From NCBI GenBank assembly GCA_013298375.1, contig JAAFHM010000171.1, positions 1-9,506 of the forward strand: a DNA stretch of 9,506 nucleotides, given 5' to 3'. Position 1 is the first letter of the stretch; every line of letters starts with the position of its first letter. The notes under the pieces were generated by a model that worked only from the letters and a program-made list of their open reading frames with translations, was not told where the DNA came from and did not search any database. The position numbers and the translations under genes were made by a program. Shown here in pieces: positions 6,758 to 9,506 of this stretch. The DNA is from Ignavibacteria bacterium. Lineage in GTDB: Bacteria > Bacteroidota > Ignavibacteria > Kapaibacteriales > UBA4661.

Positions 6758-7702
6758 TTATACCGACGGCATTCGGTCGGGGAAAAAATGCTGAAGTGTC
6801 GTATTGATACCTTTTTCGTAGCTTGTTGGCGTGAAGTGGAAGTGCTTTTCAAACTTCGTTGAGTCGAAATAATAGTCTTGTTCATTTTGATATGCCATTT
6901 CCGCAATTTCCTTCACCACCGGCACAAAAAGCCCGCCGATACCAAGCATCGTACGCCCCATCACGCCTGCACGAGGATCGATGCCCAAATACTGCGCTGC
7001 AATGCGCGTCAGTTCCACACCCGACAAGGGCGGGTTAGCCGTTGGAACGTGCCAAACCTGATTCCATACGCTTTCGTCATTGGCGAGTTGGTAGAGCGCT
7101 TCGCCGCAATCCAATGTGTAGGAATAGGAATGTTTGGTTTCGGTACTCATCAGCCATTGTGCTTTTTTGCCTTTGGCAAGATTATCAAAAGCAAGTTGCT
7201 GAATAACGCTTGTTTGCTTGGCGTAGGGACCATAAAAGTCTGCGGCACGAGCAATTAAGCCGCGTATAGTTCCGGTTGAATACGCATTCGTCATGTATTC
7301 TGCCACTTTTGCACGCACTTCGCCCTTTTGACTGCAAGGATTCATCGGTGTTTCTTCGGTCATTTTGCCGTGGACGCGACCGTACATATAAACATTATCA
7401 AAAAAGATAAGTTTTGCATTTTGCTTTACACAGGCTTCGACGGCATTGCGAATGACCGTCATCCAGTGTTCGCGCCATATTTTGATATTGTAGTCCAGTC
7501 CAACCAATAAATACACAACGGAATTTGGCTCAATAGCCGCCAGTACCGATGCGGGGTTTAGGACATCCACACTTGCTGACTCTGCACCCTGTACGGACTT
7601 TGCGCTCCGCGAAAGGAGCTTTACAGATTGTTGCTCTCTCAAAAGAACGTTTGCAAGTGGTGTACCGATTGCTCCGCCTGCGCCGAGTAGGATATGCTTC
7701 AT
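6758..7702 (-). CDS. NAD(P)-binding epimerase/dehydratase-like protein (atypical extended SDR)
   Basis: A 314-residue Rossmann-fold protein of the NAD-dependent epimerase/dehydratase (extended short-chain dehydrogenase/reductase) superfamily. The nucleotide-binding loop is GAGGAIG (8-14) after the first strand MKHILLG. FFDNVYMYG (100-108) matches the strand before the active site, followed by TEETPMNPCSQKGEVRAK (115-132) and ADFYGP (154-159). In canonical enzymes YxxxK follows here; Lys132 is present, but the tyrosine position holds Glu128, so this is an atypical member and may bind cofactor without classical catalysis. The substrate is unknown. The start is the ATG at 7700-7702, directly before the Rossmann strand; a TTG 48 nt upstream is in frame but would add a tail that does not fit the fold. 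No signal peptide. It is divergent from the lipoprotein gene at 7961 and shares a 258-nt intergenic region with it. Confidence 0.88.
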   Translation of the reverse strand: MKHILLGAGGAIGTPLANVLLREQQSVKLLSRSAKSVQGAESASVDVLNPASVLAAIEPNSVVYLLVGLDYNIKIWREHWMTVIRNAVEACVKQNAKLIFFDNVYMYGRVHGKMTEETPMNPCSQKGEVRAKVAEYMTNAYSTGTIRGLIARAADFYGPYAKQTSVIQQLAFDNLAKGKKAQWLMSTETKHSYSYTLDCGEALYQLANDESVWNQVWHVPTANPPLSGVELTRIAAQYLGIDPRAGVMGRTMLGIGGLFVPVVKEIAEMAYQNEQDYYFDSTKFEKHFHFTPTSYEKGINTTLQHFFPDRMPSV

Positions 7703-7950
7703 GGTATTGTTTCTTTTGATGAAATATTGTCTGAGTCGTGCTGAATGCAAATGTAGTGATTTTTCGTGTAGTAGGCAGTGGTTTTTCCTCTGGCGAACAA
7801 ATTCTCCGCTGTTGGCAGGATCATTTTCCGACGATTGCTTGAGAGAGAATGCGAAAAGTTCTTGTCCGCAAACAATTCGTTTAGTAGATTAAAAATCTCT
7901 GTGGTAAACCCTCATGTTGTCCCTAATTTTCTTTCTTTTTTAACCTTTTC

Positions 7951-7955
7951 AGGAG
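7951..7955 (+). promoter_or_regulatory. Shine-Dalgarno site that fixes the lipoprotein start
   Basis: AGGAG ends 5 nt before the ATG at 7961. It is the only clear Shine-Dalgarno sequence in the window, and it supports this start over an in-frame GTG at 7778 that would add 61 residues ahead of the signal peptide. Confidence 0.75.
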
Positions 7956-7960
7956 CATCA

Positions 7961-8995
7961 ATGAATCGTCCCTTTCGCTTGAGTGCGGCTCTGGTAGCTG
8001 CTTTTATGGCTATTTTTGTGAGCGCGTGCGGCAAAAAAGCAGAAGCGCCGCCGATTGCCGACCTCGATACTTACGAGGATAAATCCATGAATTTCAGCAT
8101 CAAATTTCCAAAAAATTGGAAAGCGGCTGTCGAGGCAGGCAAACGTGCCGAATACTATTCGGATGACAAAATTATGCAGCGTTTCCGTGAGTATAACGAA
8201 TCGGAAATAACTGGTGCAAAAATGGTAATTATGGCGAATAAACTCGAAGGTCCGGTAAGTTTAGACAGTATTATCGAAGCAACCAAAATTTTCCAAGATG
8301 CTTCGGTCTATGCTGCACCGGAAAAAGTACAGATTGATGGCGTAGAAGCTACCCGCTTGAAGTATGCGTACAAATATGGCGATGGCGAGTTCAAAGGCGA
8401 GCGCTATTTTGCGATGAAAGACAGCACCGCCATGACGATTATTGAATTTGAATCCTTCGGCGGCACATTCGACCAACTTCACCCGAAATTCGAGGAAATG
8501 CTCAAATCCGTCAAATTGGCATACTACAAAGCTGTTGTTAAAGACACCACAGGCGGCAAGCCCGCAGAAGTCTTCAAACCCGCAGAAGGACTTGCTTCCT
8601 TCGATGGCAAAAACTTCTCCATGCAGTACCCGACCAACTTCTCCGGCAAAAGCACTGGCGGCGGCTTGGAAACGGTTGAATTTAAGGGTATTGGCGGTCC
8701 GGCGGATTGTATTATGAATGTTACCGTGACCGATGCATCCAAGCAAAACAATCTTGACCGTATTATTGAGCAGAATAAAAAGCTCTATAAAGCAAGCGCT
8801 TCGTCGCCCGCAAAACTTGGTGGCGAAACAGCCGCATTTATCGAAGACTCCCCAGTGAAAGATGTACGTCGCCGCACGTATTTTGCGGTAAAAGGCAATA
8901 AACTCTACAAAGTGACCTTGCAATGGTTCAAACCGGAGCAGGAAATTTTCTTGCCGACCTTTGAAAAATGTTTGGGTTCGATTAGCCTCAAATAA
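7961..8995 (+). CDS. Lipoprotein with two tandem PsbP/Mog1-like domains
   Basis: A 344-residue secreted lipoprotein: basic N-terminus (R3, R6), hydrophobic span at about 8-22, and lipobox VSAC with the lipidated cysteine at residue 23. After a short linker rich in Ala and Pro there are two similar units. The first is about 36-187, starting TYEDKSMNFSIKFPKNWK and ending with a strand-helix segment (LHPKFEEMLKSVKL). The second is about 211-343, starting ASFDGKNFSMQYPTNFSG and ending LPTFEKCLGSISL. The opening motif (F-x-I-x-F/Y-P-x-N) and the closing helix are typical of PsbP/Mog1-fold proteins, which often occur as bacterial lipoproteins of unknown role; the second unit probably arose by duplication. 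The start is set by AGGAG. A terminator follows 27 nt after the stop, so it is probably monocistronic. The domain call is from pattern alone. Confidence 0.82.
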   Translation: MNRPFRLSAALVAAFMAIFVSACGKKAEAPPIADLDTYEDKSMNFSIKFPKNWKAAVEAGKRAEYYSDDKIMQRFREYNESEITGAKMVIMANKLEGPVSLDSIIEATKIFQDASVYAAPEKVQIDGVEATRLKYAYKYGDGEFKGERYFAMKDSTAMTIIEFESFGGTFDQLHPKFEEMLKSVKLAYYKAVVKDTTGGKPAEVFKPAEGLASFDGKNFSMQYPTNFSGKSTGGGLETVEFKGIGGPADCIMNVTVTDASKQNNLDRIIEQNKKLYKASASSPAKLGGETAAFIEDSPVKDVRRRTYFAVKGNKLYKVTLQWFKPEQEIFLPTFEKCLGSISLK

Positions 8996-9022
8996 GAAAA
9001 TGCGGCGGATAAGCCCTTGAAT

Positions 9023-9057
9023 AAAGAGCGGTTCGAGAATATCGTACCGCTCTTTTT
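9023..9057 (+). terminator. Rho-independent terminator of the PsbP-like lipoprotein gene
   Basis: Perfect 10-bp stem AAAGAGCGGT (9023-9032) with ACCGCTCTTT (9046-9055). The loop can add CGA/TCG around GAATA, and T5 runs from 9053 to 9057. It lies 27 nt past the lipoprotein stop. Confidence 0.9.
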
Positions 9058-9090
9058 GTGGATAAAAAAATCGGTTTTGCGAAAAAAATT

Positions 9091-9120
9091 TTGGCGTAGA
9101 ACGGAGAAATTTGGTATAAT
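9091..9120 (+). promoter_or_regulatory. Sigma-70-like promoter in the lipoprotein/response-regulator gap
   Basis: TTGGCG (9091-9096) and a perfect TATAAT (9115-9120) are separated by 18 bp; predicted transcription starts near 9127. It lies after the lipoprotein terminator, so it begins a new unit: either a short RNA ending at the terminator by 9185, or the response regulator mRNA with a leader of about 200 nt. Confidence 0.55.
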
Positions 9121-9125
9121 TGCAT

Positions 9126-9185
9126 CGTTGTTATGCTTGTCATGGGTGGCCGTACTACCGAAATTCGGGGGTGCGGCTTTTTTTT
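9126..9185 (+). ncRNA. Candidate short RNA or terminated leader
   Basis: The stretch of about 60 nt between the promoter with TATAAT at 9115-9120 and the T8 run at 9178-9185 has its own start and stop signals and no convincing reading frame. If transcription starts near 9127, the product would be a short RNA whose 3' half is the terminator hairpin. It matches no RNA family that I recognise. It could be an independent small RNA, or a prematurely ended leader of the response regulator gene at 9330. The exact ends are inferred. Confidence 0.35.
9149..9185 (+). terminator. Intrinsic terminator ending the candidate short RNA
   Basis: GCCGTAC (9149-9155) pairs with GTGCGGC (9171-9177), 7 bp with one G-T pair. 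An inner CCG/CGG hairpin (9158-9160 / 9166-9168) stacks above a small bulge, and T8 follows at 9178-9185. A second, weaker hairpin TTTGTCG/CGGCAAA (9183-9189 / 9193-9199) is followed by T12 at 9201-9212 and may act as a back-up. Only about 30 nt separate the promoter -10 from the stem. Confidence 0.7.
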
Positions 9186-9329
9186 GTCGCCACGGCAAAG
9201 TTTTTTTTTTTTCCTGTTGCTCCGTCTTTGTTTATTCGGCATTTTGTTCTAAATTTATCGTTCTGATAAATGCACCGCTTTTTCCTCTGGATCGAACTAC
9301 TTTCTACACTTACTAATTGTTAGATTATC

Positions 9330-9506
9330 ATGCGCATTCTTATCTTGGAAGATGACTTTTTTCAGCGCAAACTTATGGCGCGGTTGCTCATCTCGTATGG
9401 CGAGTGTGATGTTGCTGCCACAGGACCGGAAGCCGTTGATGCTTTTAAACGTTCGCTTGATAACAAGCGCACCTACGACCTTATTTTTCTGGACATCATG
9501 GTTCCG
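9330..9506 (+). CDS. Response regulator, CheY-like receiver domain (partial)
   Basis: The ATG at 9330 opens a frame of 59 codons that runs off the right edge. The N-terminus shows a receiver domain of a two-component system: strand MRILILEDD with the acidic pair Asp8/Asp9 that coordinates magnesium, helix DFFQRKLMARLL, strand CDVAATG, helix EAVDAFKRSL, and strand YDLIFLDIMVP with the phospho-accepting aspartate at Asp55. It would be phosphorylated by a histidine kinase not seen here. The lack of any domain before the receiver fits a CheY-type or N-terminal-receiver regulator; what follows, such as a DNA-binding or output domain, lies outside the window. No Shine-Dalgarno is visible before the ATG. 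The upstream gap holds a promoter and a terminator (9091-9185) that could control it. Confidence 0.92.
   Translation, partial: MRILILEDDFFQRKLMARLLISYGECDVAATGPEAVDAFKRSLDNKRTYDLIFLDIMVP

Noticed and set aside
8261..8923. Minus-strand frame of 220 codons opposite the PsbP-like lipoprotein
   Set aside because: Antisense of a gene with a clear lipobox, Shine-Dalgarno site and terminator; the Phe/Cys-rich translation shows no motif.
9017..9316. Plus-strand frame of 99 codons (and a shorter one from ATG 9133) in the gap before the response regulator
   Set aside because: They run through two terminators and the T8/T12 runs, producing Phe-rich low-complexity sequence; no ribosome site.
1..9506. 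CRISPR array, toxin-antitoxin pair, phage genes or a defence system
   Set aside because: No spaced direct repeats of suitable length, and every real coding region is accounted for by other functions.

Overview
The window looks like ordinary chromosome from a mid-GC bacterium. I place it tentatively in the Bacteroidota/Chlorobi (FCB) group, perhaps Chlorobi, Ignavibacteria or Kapabacteria. The hints are that most genes lack a clear Shine-Dalgarno sequence, the tRNA gene does not encode its CCA end, and lipoproteins and an ECF sigma/membrane-protein pair are prominent. This is inference, because no marker gene decides it.

Layout from left to right. A minus-strand pair holds an ECF sigma factor (922-1500) and, 42 nt downstream, a membrane protein that runs off the left edge (1-879) and is probably its anti-sigma or regulatory partner. 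A non-coding stretch separates the pair from a plus-strand small lipoprotein (1849-2325). Then come enolase (2392-3690), a strong terminator, an alpha-D-phosphohexomutase of phosphoglucomutase type (3855-5252) and another terminator. Next is an insertion sequence of probable IS701 type (5357-6408): both terminal inverted repeats are intact, but the transposase is broken by an apparent early frameshift and an out-of-frame internal deletion. After it sit a 27-bp perfect hairpin that can terminate transcription from both sides, a minus-strand tRNA-Leu(UAA) (6519-6604) and a minus-strand atypical NAD(P)-binding epimerase-like protein (6758-7702). A divergent plus-strand lipoprotein with two PsbP/Mog1-like domains follows (7961-8995), with its terminator. 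The window ends with an orphan consensus-like promoter and terminator that could make a short RNA, and the first 59 codons of a response regulator (9330-9506).

Enolase and phosphoglucomutase are core sugar-metabolism genes, but each has its own terminator, so they are neighbours rather than one operon. The two lipoproteins and the sigma/membrane-protein pair point to envelope functions. I found no CRISPR array, phage module, toxin-antitoxin pair or obvious defence system. The parts most worth a second look are the sigma-linked membrane protein, the decayed but end-intact IS, and the promoter-terminator unit at 9091-9185.
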